DNA of 8,920 nucleotides. Source: Chloroflexota bacterium (GTDB lineage: Bacteria > Chloroflexota > Limnocylindria > Limnocylindrales > CSP1-4). The translations under genes and the position numbers were made by a program. This document shows, one piece after another, positions 1-5,476 of this stretch. Numbering within the stretch: the stretch's first letter is position 1; each line of letters starts with the position of its first letter. The DNA is taken from positions 1-8,920 of the forward strand of contig JAKAAV010000066.1 in the NCBI GenBank assembly GCA_021802185.1. Direction: 5' to 3'. A model generated the notes under the pieces. The model saw only the letters and a program-made list of their open reading frames with translations. It was not told the origin of the DNA and did not search any database.

Positions 1-312
1 GATCGTGCCTGCCGGGATCTCGAGCAGTGCGCCGCCCGTTGCGTGCCGCCACTGGCGCACGAGCAGGACGTCGTCGCCGTCGAGCGCGACGATCGCGACC
101 GCGCCGGGGTGGAGGACGATCTCGCGCTGGTGGTCGTGCCCGTCGACGTCGCGGACGGTGTCGACCCGGAACGTCAGGTACGAGCCCTCGTACACGACGC
201 GTTCGCGGACCGTCGTCTCGCGGAGCCGCCCGTCGCGAGCCTCGTCCGCCTCGTGTCCCGCCTCGCCGCGGCCCCATGGCGCGGCCCGGCGTGTCCCCTG
301 ATCGTCCGTCAT
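1..312 (-). CDS. Nudix hydrolase, ADP-ribose pyrophosphatase type, N-terminal part
   Basis: Partial gene that starts with ATG at 312-310 and runs off the left edge; 104 codons are visible. Residues 35-104 read as the N-terminal domain of an ADP-ribose pyrophosphatase: VVYEGSYLTFRVDTV (39-53), HPGAVAIVAL (68-77), VLLVRQWRHATGG (82-94) and LLEIPAGTI (96-104). The last segment is the strand that leads into the Nudix box (GX5EX7REUXEEXGU in the family), which lies outside the window, so catalytic competence cannot be judged. Family members hydrolyse ADP-ribose to AMP and ribose 5-phosphate in the cytosol, recycling or detoxifying nucleotide sugars. Residues 1-34 are a charged, Arg/Glu-rich extension not typical of the core fold. 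The start is supported by a TATACT -10 element 8 nt upstream, leaving almost no leader. The gene is divergent from the PHP gene, with 19 bp between the start codons. Substrate specificity within the Nudix family is an inference. Confidence 0.85.
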   Translation of the reverse strand, partial: MTDDQGTRRAAPWGRGEAGHEADEARDGRLRETTVRERVVYEGSYLTFRVDTVRDVDGHDHQREIVLHPGAVAIVALDGDDVLLVRQWRHATGGALLEIPAGTI

Positions 313-319
313 CGGCCCG

Positions 320-331
320 TAGTATAGGTTC
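320..331. promoter_or_regulatory. Overlapping divergent -10 elements of the Nudix and PHP genes
   Basis: On the plus strand TAGTAT (320-325) lies 6 nt before the GTG at 332. On the minus strand TATACT (326-321) lies 8 nt before the ATG at 312. Both fit the TAnnnT pattern of a sigma-70 family -10 box. With the usual 6-8 nt from -10 to transcription start, both transcripts would begin at or within a base or two of their start codons. There is no Shine-Dalgarno sequence for either gene, which agrees with leaderless expression. No good -35 hexamer is visible on either side. The assignment rests on motif and spacing only. Confidence 0.55.
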
Positions 332-1471
332 GTGACGTACCACAGCCCCGGCGCCCTCCATATCCACTCCACCTTCAGCGACGGGTCCGGGGAGCTGGAG
401 GAGATCACCCGAGACGCGCGGCGTGCCGGCCTCGAGTGGATCGGGATGACCGACCACAACACGCTGGCGCCGGCCTACCGGGGGTTCGAGGGGATCCACG
501 ACGGCGTCGTCGTCGTCGTCGGCTACGAGTGGACGCCCGAGCGCGGCGACCACATGCTCGTCTACGGCGAGGAGGCGGCGCTCGGCGACGCCCCGCTGGA
601 CCCGACGCTGTCGCCGGCCGAGGCGATCCGGATCCTCGACGCGCGGGCGGCCCTCACGCACGTCGCGCATCCGGACGAGCGGCGCGGGGTCGCGATCCCG
701 TCGCTCGAGCCCTTCCCGTGGCGGGATTGGTCCGTGCGGGGGATGGGCGGCATCGAGCTGTGGAACTACATGAGCGAGTGGGCCGAGCGGCTCACGCGGC
801 GCAACCGCCTCCTCCACGTGCTGCTGCCTGGGACGGGACTCCAGGGGCCCACGGAACGCGTCCTGCGGTGGTGGGACGAATTGAACGTGCCGGTCCCGCC
901 TGTGGCCGCTCGCCGGACGTCCCGGCGTTCTCGCGGTTCGAGCGCGACCGCGCCCATCCGGTTCGCCGGCGGCGATCGTCTCACCGTCGGCGTGAGCGGA
1001 ACCGACGCGCACGCGTTCAAGGTGCCGGCGTTCGGTCGCACGATCACGATCTTCCCGTACCGGCAGGTGTTCCAGACCTTCACGAACTACCTCCGCCTTG
1101 CCGAGCCGCTGCCGGCCGAGATCGCTCCCGCGCGGCGGATGATCCTGTCCGCCATCGCCGAGGGACGGCTCTACTTCGCGAACCGGCGGTTGGGAGACGC
1201 GCGCGGGCTCGACCTCGTCGCGATCGCGCCCGATGGGCGAGTGGCCGGGCCCGGGGAAGCGCTGCCCTGGTGCCCTGGGACCGAGCTCCGCGCCTCCTCG
1301 CCGCTGCGCGCCGCGCTGACCCTGCTCCGAGACGGCGCGGTCGTCGCGCGCGGCAGGGGATCCGTCGCGGTTGCGGCGGAGGGCCCGGGGGCGTACCGGC
1401 TCGAGGCGCGCCGCTTCGGCGAGCCGTGGGCGTACACGAACCCGGTCGTGCTCGCGCCGAGCGGCGAGTAG
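332..1471 (+). CDS. PHP-domain metallohydrolase, CehA/McbA-like
   Basis: A 379-residue protein with the metal-binding motifs of the PHP (polymerase and histidinol phosphatase) superfamily: HIHSTFSDGSG (H10, H12, D17), MTDHN (D41, H42), GYEWT (E66), H74, THVAHPDE (H110, H113) and GTDAHAF (D225, H227). These residues form a trinuclear metal site in the family, which hydrolyses phosphoesters; the CehA/McbA branch also hydrolyses carbamates. The C-terminal 90 residues (about 290-379), ending WAYTNPVVL, look like the small beta-rich domain common in this branch. No signal peptide or membrane segment is seen, so the protein is probably cytosolic. GTG at 332 is chosen because it sits 6 nt behind a -10 element and only 9 codons before the HxH motif. 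Residues about 190-212 (Arg/Ser-rich) look off-frame; see findings. The substrate is unknown. PHP assignment is secure; the branch assignment is likely. Confidence 0.87.
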   Translation: MTYHSPGALHIHSTFSDGSGELEEITRDARRAGLEWIGMTDHNTLAPAYRGFEGIHDGVVVVVGYEWTPERGDHMLVYGEEAALGDAPLDPTLSPAEAIRILDARAALTHVAHPDERRGVAIPSLEPFPWRDWSVRGMGGIELWNYMSEWAERLTRRNRLLHVLLPGTGLQGPTERVLRWWDELNVPVPPVAARRTSRRSRGSSATAPIRFAGGDRLTVGVSGTDAHAFKVPAFGRTITIFPYRQVFQTFTNYLRLAEPLPAEIAPARRMILSAIAEGRLYFANRRLGDARGLDLVAIAPDGRVAGPGEALPWCPGTELRASSPLRAALTLLRDGAVVARGRGSVAVAAEGPGAYRLEARRFGEPWAYTNPVVLAPSGE

Positions 1472-1577
1472 CAGGACTCGTCCCGGTTCCGGCCAACGCC
1501 GCCGTCCCCGCCGGTCCCGTGGCCGTCGTAGCATGCGGGCAACTCGCGCGCCCGGACCCGGCATCCTTCGGGCGACC

Positions 1578-1585
1578 AGGAGGGG
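1578..1585 (+). promoter_or_regulatory. Strong Shine-Dalgarno sequence upstream of the GGDEF gene
   Basis: AGGAGGGG at 1578-1585 is the best ribosome-binding sequence in the window. It lies 9 nt before a GTG at 1595-1597. That GTG opens a 30-codon frame that is not the frame of the downstream cyclase, so the site either drives a short leader peptide or marks the original start of the cyclase before a frameshift. Confidence 0.55.
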
Positions 1586-1594
1586 CACCAGCTC

Positions 1595-1687
1595 GTGCCG
1601 AACACCGCACCTGCGCACGCCGAACGCCTCTCGGACTCTCCGCGCGCCTTCGCCGGCAGCCGCGCCGTGCGCGACCCGTCCAGGTGA
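1595..1687 (+). CDS. 30-codon ORF coupled to (or displaced N-terminus of) the GGDEF protein
   Basis: The frame opens with GTG 9 nt after AGGAGGGG and ends with TGA at 1685-1687. That stop overlaps the GTG at 1684-1686, the earliest start that gives the cyclase a sensible N-terminus (GTGA overlap). The 30 residues begin MPNTAPAHAERLSDSP and are Ala/Arg/Pro-rich, with no recognisable domain. About 26 of 30 codons end in G or C, against about 21 of 31 for the cyclase frame over the same stretch, so this frame looks the more coding-like here. Two readings are possible: a real leader ORF giving translational coupling, or the true N-terminus of the cyclase separated from it by an indel near 1684. 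I cannot choose between them. Confidence 0.35.
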   Translation: MPNTAPAHAERLSDSPRAFAGSRAVRDPSR

Positions 1688-3678
1688 GCCCGCGCCGGGC
1701 GCCATCGGGATTCCCCGCGGCCGAGACCGTCTCGGAGATCGTGGCGGGGCTCCGGCGCGACCTGGCCGCGGACGATGGGGTCGCGGTGTACCTGGACGAC
1801 ACCCGCGGCGCGCTCCGCATCGCGTTCGCCGACGGACCGGTCGCCCGCCGTCTCGAGCCGAGGGGTACGCGCCGGCTCGGCCTCGATCTCCCGTTCCACG
1901 TCGAGCGAACAGGCGCGCCCGGTGCGACCCTGCTCGTCGCGGTCCCGGACGTCGACGGCGGCTTTGTATATATCGCCCGACACAGCAAGCGTGCTTTCAC
2001 CGACGACGACCGCGCCGTCGCCACGGTCTACGCGCGCCGGCTCGCCGAGCGGCTCGCGGCCGTCCGGCGCGACGAGGTCACGTCGCACTCCGTCCGACAG
2101 CTCGAAGCGGTCCAGCGGATCGCCGCGCGTCTCACCCGGCTCGCCTCCGTCGAGCAGATCGGGCAGGCCATCGCGGTCGAGACCCGGAAGGTCATCGAGT
2201 ACCACAACTGCCGGGTGTACGTCGTCGACGAGAACGGCGTCGACGTGAACGCCGTGGCGGTCCGCGGCGAGATCAGCGAGTACGAGGGCGAGACGCTCCA
2301 GGCGCTCCGGGTCCGGGTGGGGGAGGGCCTGACGGGGCTCGTCGCCCTCCGGGGCCGGCCGCTCGTCGTCCCGAACGCCGCCGCCGACCCGCGATCGCTC
2401 CAGGTGCCGGGGACGCCCGCGATCGACGAGTCGATGCTGCTGATGCCGCTGATCTTCGAGCGCCGCGTCACGGGGGTCATCGTGCTCTCGAAGCTCGGAC
2501 TCGACCAGTTCGGGAAGGATGACGTCCGTCTCCTCGGCATCCTCGCCGACCAGGCCGCGGTCGCGATCGCGAACGCCCGGCTGCTCGAAAGCCGCGACCG
2601 CGCGCTCGACGAGCTGCGGGCGCTTCTCGAGATCAGCCGGAGCGGCAGCGAGGACCACGACGAGCGATCGCTTGCGGAGATCCTGGCGCGCCGGATCGCC
2701 GATGGCGCGCGTGTCGAGGCGTGCTCCGTGCTGCGGTGGGTCGAGGGTTCCAGTGGCCTCGAGGTGATCGGGCACACGGGGCCGGGACCGGCGATCGCGA
2801 CGTACGAGCTCGCGGAGCGGCCGGCGATGCGGCGCGTGCTCCGGGAGCTGTCGACGGTGGTCGTCCAGGCGTCGGACCCGCTCGAGGAGCCGGAGGAACA
2901 GGCGACGATGCGCGAGCGTGGCGACCGGACGCTGCTGCTGCTGCCGATGGCGGCGGGCGGCGAGGTCGTCGGGCTCGTCGAGCTCTCGGTCCGGAGCGCC
3001 GAGCGGCGGTTCTCGGAGGCGGACCTCGAGTACTGTCGCGCGCTGGCCAGCCACGCGGCGGCCGTGCTCGAGAACATCTCGCTGCTGCAGCGGCTGCGCC
3101 GCGCGGCGGACCTGGACCAGCTGACGGGGCTCGCCAACCATCGCCAGCTCCAGGACCGTCTCGTCCAGGAGGTCGCGCGCTCCTCGCGCAGCGGACGGCC
3201 GCTCGGGGTGCTGATGATCGATCTCGACGGCTTCAAGGACGTGAACGACCAGCACGGCCACGCGGCCGGGGACGAGGTCCTCCGCGAGGTCGGCGTTTCC
3301 CTGCGGCAGGCGGTGCGCTCGCACGACCTGGTCGCCCGGTACGGCGGTGACGAGTTCGTGGTCCTCATGCCCGACACGGGCGCGCAGGAGGCACGCGCCG
3401 CCGGCGAGCGGCTGCTCGATGCGCTTCGGAGGCAGCCGCACGTCATGAGCGACGGCTCCCGGGTGGAGGTCGGGGCGAGCATCGGGTATGCGGTCTACCC
3501 GGAGGACGGCGTGACGCCCGGCATGCTGCTCTCGGCGGCCGATCGGGGGATGTACGGCGTCAAGCGGCGTGGAGGCGGACGAGTGCGGCACACGCCGCGC
3601 GAGGCGGTACGGGCAGCCTCGGAGGCGCCTCGTCCGACCGATGGTGTGGCGCGCGCGGAGGGCGAAGCGCCGACGTGA
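1684..3678 (+). CDS. Multi-GAF diguanylate cyclase (GGDEF domain)
   Basis: A soluble c-di-GMP synthase of 664 residues from GTG 1684. Residues about 12-125 form a divergent GAF-like domain. Residues 136-300 are a clear GAF domain (QLEAVQRIAARLTRL, then VGEGLTGLV, then ADQAAVAIANARLL). Residues 301-477 are a third, weaker GAF domain after a helical linker. The GGDEF domain covers about 478-640, with DQLTGLAN (478-485), MIDLDGFK (511-518), and GGDEF intact at 554-558. RSHD at 545-548 is the RxxD I-site exactly five residues before GGDEF, so product inhibition is expected. The enzyme should join two GTP into c-di-GMP in response to a signal bound by the GAF domains; which signal is unknown. No membrane segment is seen. 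The open frame extends upstream to 436 but overlaps the PHP gene and is not used. The start is uncertain; alternatives are GTG 1519 in frame, or GTG 1595 if a frameshift exists. Confidence 0.9.
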   Translation: MSPRRAPSGFPAAETVSEIVAGLRRDLAADDGVAVYLDDTRGALRIAFADGPVARRLEPRGTRRLGLDLPFHVERTGAPGATLLVAVPDVDGGFVYIARHSKRAFTDDDRAVATVYARRLAERLAAVRRDEVTSHSVRQLEAVQRIAARLTRLASVEQIGQAIAVETRKVIEYHNCRVYVVDENGVDVNAVAVRGEISEYEGETLQALRVRVGEGLTGLVALRGRPLVVPNAAADPRSLQVPGTPAIDESMLLMPLIFERRVTGVIVLSKLGLDQFGKDDVRLLGILADQAAVAIANARLLESRDRALDELRALLEISRSGSEDHDERSLAEILARRIADGARVEACSVLRWVEGSSGLEVIGHTGPGPAIATYELAERPAMRRVLRELSTVVVQASDPLEEPEEQATMRERGDRTLLLLPMAAGGEVVGLVELSVRSAERRFSEADLEYCRALASHAAAVLENISLLQRLRRAADLDQLTGLANHRQLQDRLVQEVARSSRSGRPLGVLMIDLDGFKDVNDQHGHAAGDEVLREVGVSLRQAVRSHDLVARYGGDEFVVLMPDTGAQEARAAGERLLDALRRQPHVMSDGSRVEVGASIGYAVYPEDGVTPGMLLSAADRGMYGVKRRGGGRVRHTPREAVRAASEAPRPTDGVARAEGEAPT

Positions 3679-3683
3679 TCGGC

Positions 3684-3689
3684 TATACT
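3684..3689 (+). promoter_or_regulatory. -10 element of the tRNA-Asn gene
   Basis: TATACT lies 14 nt before the tRNA 5' end and 5 nt after the stop of the cyclase gene. No recognisable -35 hexamer is present at 17 nt spacing (the position falls inside the cyclase 3' end). It suggests the tRNA has its own start of transcription about 7 nt before the mature end. Confidence 0.45.
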
Positions 3690-3703
3690 CCGCGGGTTGC
3701 CGG

Positions 3704-3779
3704 TCCGGCGTAGCTCAGTCGGTAGAGCGGGCGGCTGTTAACCGCTTGGTCGTAGGTTCGAGTCCTACCGCCGGAGCCA
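3704..3779 (+). tRNA. tRNA-Asn (anticodon GUU)
   Basis: A complete cloverleaf of 76 nt with encoded CCA. The acceptor stem TCCGGCG (3704-3710) pairs with CGCCGGA (3769-3775) in 7 perfect pairs. The D stem is GCTC (3713-3716) with GAGC (3725-3728). The anticodon stem is 3730-3734 with 3742-3746, including one G-T pair, and the 7-nt loop CTGTTAA has GTT at 3737-3739. The T arm is GTAGG/CCTAC around TTCGAGT (3757-3763). The discriminator is G3776 and CCA is at 3777-3779. It decodes AAC and AAU codons. It sits 25 nt behind the cyclase stop and borders the gene-poor patch to its right. Confidence 0.96.
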
Positions 3780-3791
3780 TTTTCCCGATCA

Positions 3792-3810
3792 GATCTCGCC
3801 CGCCGAGATC
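3792..3810 (+). terminator. Possible hairpin terminator behind tRNA-Asn
   Basis: GATCTCG (3792-3798) pairs with CGAGATC (3804-3810) around a 5-nt loop, 12 nt behind the tRNA CCA end. No T tract follows, so it would be a non-canonical terminator or only a processing hairpin. Flanking CCGATC and GATCGG allow an alternative longer pairing. Confidence 0.3.
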
Positions 3811-3846
3811 GGCCGTGGCCCCCGAGAATGGTGCTCCGGGGATATC

Positions 3847-3870
3847 CGTGACTCACACCGTGACTCACAC
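3847..3870. repeat. Tandem 12-bp direct repeat
   Basis: CGTGACTCACAC occurs twice without a gap (3847-3858 and 3859-3870), 68 bp beyond the tRNA end. The unit is perfect. It is not part of an array and has no further copy that I can see in the window. Confidence 0.9.
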
Positions 3871-4142
3871 GCGGCGGCCCAGCGACACGCGATCTGGCCA
3901 CGCCTCGCGGTCGCCCGTAGCCCACGGGGTCAAACTGGCCGGCTGACCTGGCCTGCTGCGTTGAGGTTGGGTCCGGTCGAGGTCTCGTGCGCCCTCGCGC
4001 GGCAGCCGCACCAGCGTCCCGCCAGCCCGATCCGCGACCGCGAACCTGACTCCCGGGTCGACTGGAGGGGCCCAGCCGATCAGTGCCAGCGGTGCTGGTT
4101 CGAGCGGCCGCCCGTCTTCGGTCGTGGCGCCCACCACAGTCA

Positions 4143-4176
4143 ACAGGCCCCCACTCACCGCGGAGCGGGGGCCTGT
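4143..4176 (-). terminator. GC-rich hairpin, probable terminator for the PxKF remnant
   Basis: ACAGGCCCCC (4143-4152) and GGGGGCCTGT (4167-4176) form a perfect 10-bp stem with a 14-nt loop. It lies about 50 nt downstream of the stop of the minus-strand PxKF reading frame, where a terminator would be expected. There is no U tract on either strand, as is common for high-GC hairpin terminators. It could also act in both directions. Confidence 0.45.
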
Positions 4177-4226
4177 CCGAGGTCTGGCACGAAACGACGA
4201 CGTGGGGTCGGCGCCGTGGAGTCCCT

Positions 4227-4572
4227 CTACTTGAACGAGAAGGTCGCGGTGTGGGCGGAGCCGTCGTTCAGCATGACCACCAGCTGCCCGCACGTCCCTG
4301 ACCGCGCCTTATCTGTCTTCCAGACGTGGGTGTACTGGCCGCTGGTCGGGTCGTAGCTCAGGCTGCTGCTCCCGGCCGTGACCGTGGCGATCGTATCGCC
4401 TGACGTGCCGGACGTGTCGCAGTCCATCGGCTGCATCAGGGGATAGCCGGCCGCGAAGATGTCGAGCCCCCTGGTCACTGCCCAAGCTGAACTTCACCGG
4501 TACGGCCGAGCCAGCCTTCACGGTGTTCGAGGCCGAGTTGTCGATCGGTGAGAAGAACCCGCTGAACGTGTA
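4227..4572 (-). pseudogene. C-terminal PxKF domain remnant, frameshifted and 5'-truncated
   Basis: The minus strand encodes a PxKF domain in two frames. YTFSGFFSPIDN and then AGSAVPVKFSLGSDQG are read from 4572 down to about 4471. The domain continues one base out of phase as LDIFAAGYPLMQPMDCD, TSGQYTHVWKTDK, then TCGQLVVMLNDG, ending HTATFSFK with TAG at 4229-4227. Removing one base from the C run at 4467-4471 (a G run on the coding strand) restores one continuous domain, including the signature P-V-K-F and the usual cysteine pair. PxKF domains form C-terminal modules of large secreted or surface proteins with Ig-like repeats. Upstream of YTFSGFF the homology stops and no repeat or signal peptide is found, so the rest of the host protein is missing. 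Domain identity rests on family consensus recalled from memory. The truncation is seen directly; the indel may be real or an assembly error. Confidence 0.75.
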
Positions 4573-4603
4573 CGGAACGATCCAGAGTGGCGACACTCGT
4601 CGC

Positions 4604-4649
4604 GTGAGGATCGCCATCGTCAGCGACACGTACGTGCCGCTCGTCAGTG
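4604..4649 (+). pseudogene. Fragment resembling the N-terminus of a GT4-type glycosyltransferase
   Basis: From GTG at 4604 the plus strand reads VRIAIVSDTYVPLVSG. This matches the start of many GT4 (glycosyltransferase family 4) proteins, whose consensus is close to MRIAIVSDTYxPxVNGV. After the glycine at 4647-4649 the resemblance ends at once: the frame continues Arg/Pro-rich and no other frame picks up the expected helix. No Shine-Dalgarno sequence precedes it. The fragment begins about 30 bp from where the opposite-strand PxKF homology stops, which suggests a recombination or deletion junction. Only 16 residues support it, so chance resemblance is not excluded. Confidence 0.35.
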
Positions 4650-5164
4650 GGTCCGGCCACCTGCCCTCGCGTTCTCGCCGAGCACCGAACCCACCGACCC
4701 AGCCTCGAGCACCCGTCGTCCTCATGCGGCGACAGCGCCGAAGAGCCGCACGCGCTCGGGGGAGGCGTGCCCGACCCCGACGCGGAACGCCGCGCGGAGG
4801 GACGCATCTCCCTCCCGAGCAGGCAACTTCTCCCGGAGATACAGCGACGGGGCGTTGCCGTCTCAGGGTGCCGAAAGTCGGCGACGAGCACCGCGCGCTC
4901 CAGGGCGAAGTGCGCGACGCGCACATGACGGACCGTCATGACACGGCGAGCCGGGGACGAAACACTGGCACCGGCCGACGTGGCGGGCCAACCACACGGT
5001 TGGTCGAGGCACGACTTCCTGGCGGTCCGCCGAGCTCGGGGCGAGGAACACAGGATCCGATGCTGAGAACGCGCGATGACCGATGACGCGGCTCGCGTTC
5101 GCCGCCCGCGCGGTCGTGCCGCTCGGACGTGACGCCGCTGCCAGGCATGGTGGAGGGATGGTTG
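4650..5164. other. Gene-poor stretch with an operator-like palindrome
   Basis: About 500 bp in which every frame reads as low-complexity Arg/Pro/Ser-rich sequence on both strands, and I recognise no domain. It contains the 17-nt palindrome at 4924-4940 and a 6-bp inverted repeat CCAACC/GGTTGG at 4988-5003. It may be eroded coding sequence together with the upstream region of the small gene at 5165. No clear -10/-35 pair is seen. Confidence 0.5.
4924..4940. promoter_or_regulatory. Perfect 17-nt palindrome, operator-like
   Basis: CATGACGG-A-CCGTCATG is an 8-bp perfect inverted repeat around one central base. The core TGACGGnCCGTCA has the size and symmetry of binding sites for dimeric repressors of the TetR type. 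With a 1-nt centre it cannot form a stable RNA hairpin, which argues for a protein-binding site. No regulator gene remains nearby, and the nearest intact gene starts 225 bp away at 5165. Confidence 0.45.
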
Positions 5165-5476
5165 GTGAAGATCCGTAACGCGAAGCCCGAGGAGCTGCAG
5201 CGACCGGCTCAGGCCAAGGACCTGTCGCGCCGGCAGAAGGCCGCGCAGGAACGGGAGACCAAGTTCCGCAAGCTGCTCGAGGATCTCAGCGATCCGGCGC
5301 AGATCAAGGCCATCGAGCCCGAGAAGGGCGAGAAGCTGGGCACTCTGCGGGCGTCCCTCACGAAGGTGCTCCAGGGTGACTACCGCGGGGCACACATGGC
5401 CGTGAAGCGCGGAGTCATGTATGTCTCGCTCGGCGCCATCCCGGGGGCGCGCCGCTCTGGCGGTCCACGGGAGTAG
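5165..5476 (+). CDS. Small lysine-rich protein of unknown function
   Basis: 103 residues from GTG 5165, chosen because GGAGGG (5152-5157) lies 7 nt upstream; ATG 5147 and TTG 5162 in the same frame are alternatives. Residues 1-50 are strongly charged and helix-prone, rich in Lys, Glu, Arg and Gln (KPEELQ, AKDLSRRQKAAQERETKFRKLLEDL). Residues 51-75 include PEKGEKLGTLRASLTKVL. The end, VKRGVMYVSLGAIPG, looks like a beta strand and is followed by a basic tail, RRSGGPRE. There is no signal peptide, membrane segment or cysteine. The composition, with many AAG codons and a regular amphipathic pattern, differs from the arginine-rich shadow frames around it and supports a real gene. I do not recognise a named family. 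A cytosolic nucleic-acid- or protein-binding role would fit the charge, but that is a guess. It stands alone, with no operon partner. Confidence 0.7.
   Translation: MKIRNAKPEELQRPAQAKDLSRRQKAAQERETKFRKLLEDLSDPAQIKAIEPEKGEKLGTLRASLTKVLQGDYRGAHMAVKRGVMYVSLGAIPGARRSGGPRE

Larger units (their letters stand above)
3780..4226. other. Gene-poor stretch downstream of tRNA-Asn
   Basis: No intact gene is supported. The stretch holds a 7-bp hairpin at 3792-3810 (GATCTCG/CGAGATC, no T tract), a tandem 12-bp repeat at 3847-3870, and a large hairpin at 4143-4176. A minus-strand frame over about 3945-4140 reads fairly naturally (for example LALIGWAPPVDPGVRFAVAD, with about three quarters of codons ending in G or C). 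It matches no family I recognise and runs through the hairpin, so I do not call it a gene; it may be a remnant. Confidence 0.5.

Noticed and set aside
5..335. Three plus-strand ORFs at the left edge
   Set aside because: They are shadows of the minus-strand Nudix gene, which has clear homology.
436..1683. Upstream extension of the GGDEF open frame as a 1080-residue protein
   Set aside because: It overlaps the PHP gene in another frame and reads as Arg/Pro-rich shadow sequence; recognisable domains begin only after about 1710.
1171..3591. 806-codon open frame on the minus strand
   Set aside because: It lies antisense to the PHP and cyclase genes. Its His/Arg/Asp/Leu-rich composition is the usual mirror of GC-rich coding DNA, and no domain is visible.
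3683..3925. Minus-strand ORF containing GGRTRTYDQAVNSRPLYRL
   Set aside because: This is the well-known false protein produced by reading a tRNA gene in reverse; it overlaps tRNA-Asn completely.
3569..3946. Plus-strand ORF with GVAQSVERAAVNRLVVGSSP
   Set aside because: It is the forward-strand reading through the tRNA-Asn gene and is not a protein.
3752..4110. Duplicate of the tRNA 3' end as an attachment site
   Set aside because: Only 8 bases (GGTTCGAG) recur near 4095-4105, too short for an att core.
3865..4293. Minus-strand 142-residue ORF across the hairpin
   Set aside because: Part reads naturally, but it runs through the 4143-4176 stem and into the PxKF end and has no start signal or domain; it is noted only as a possible remnant.
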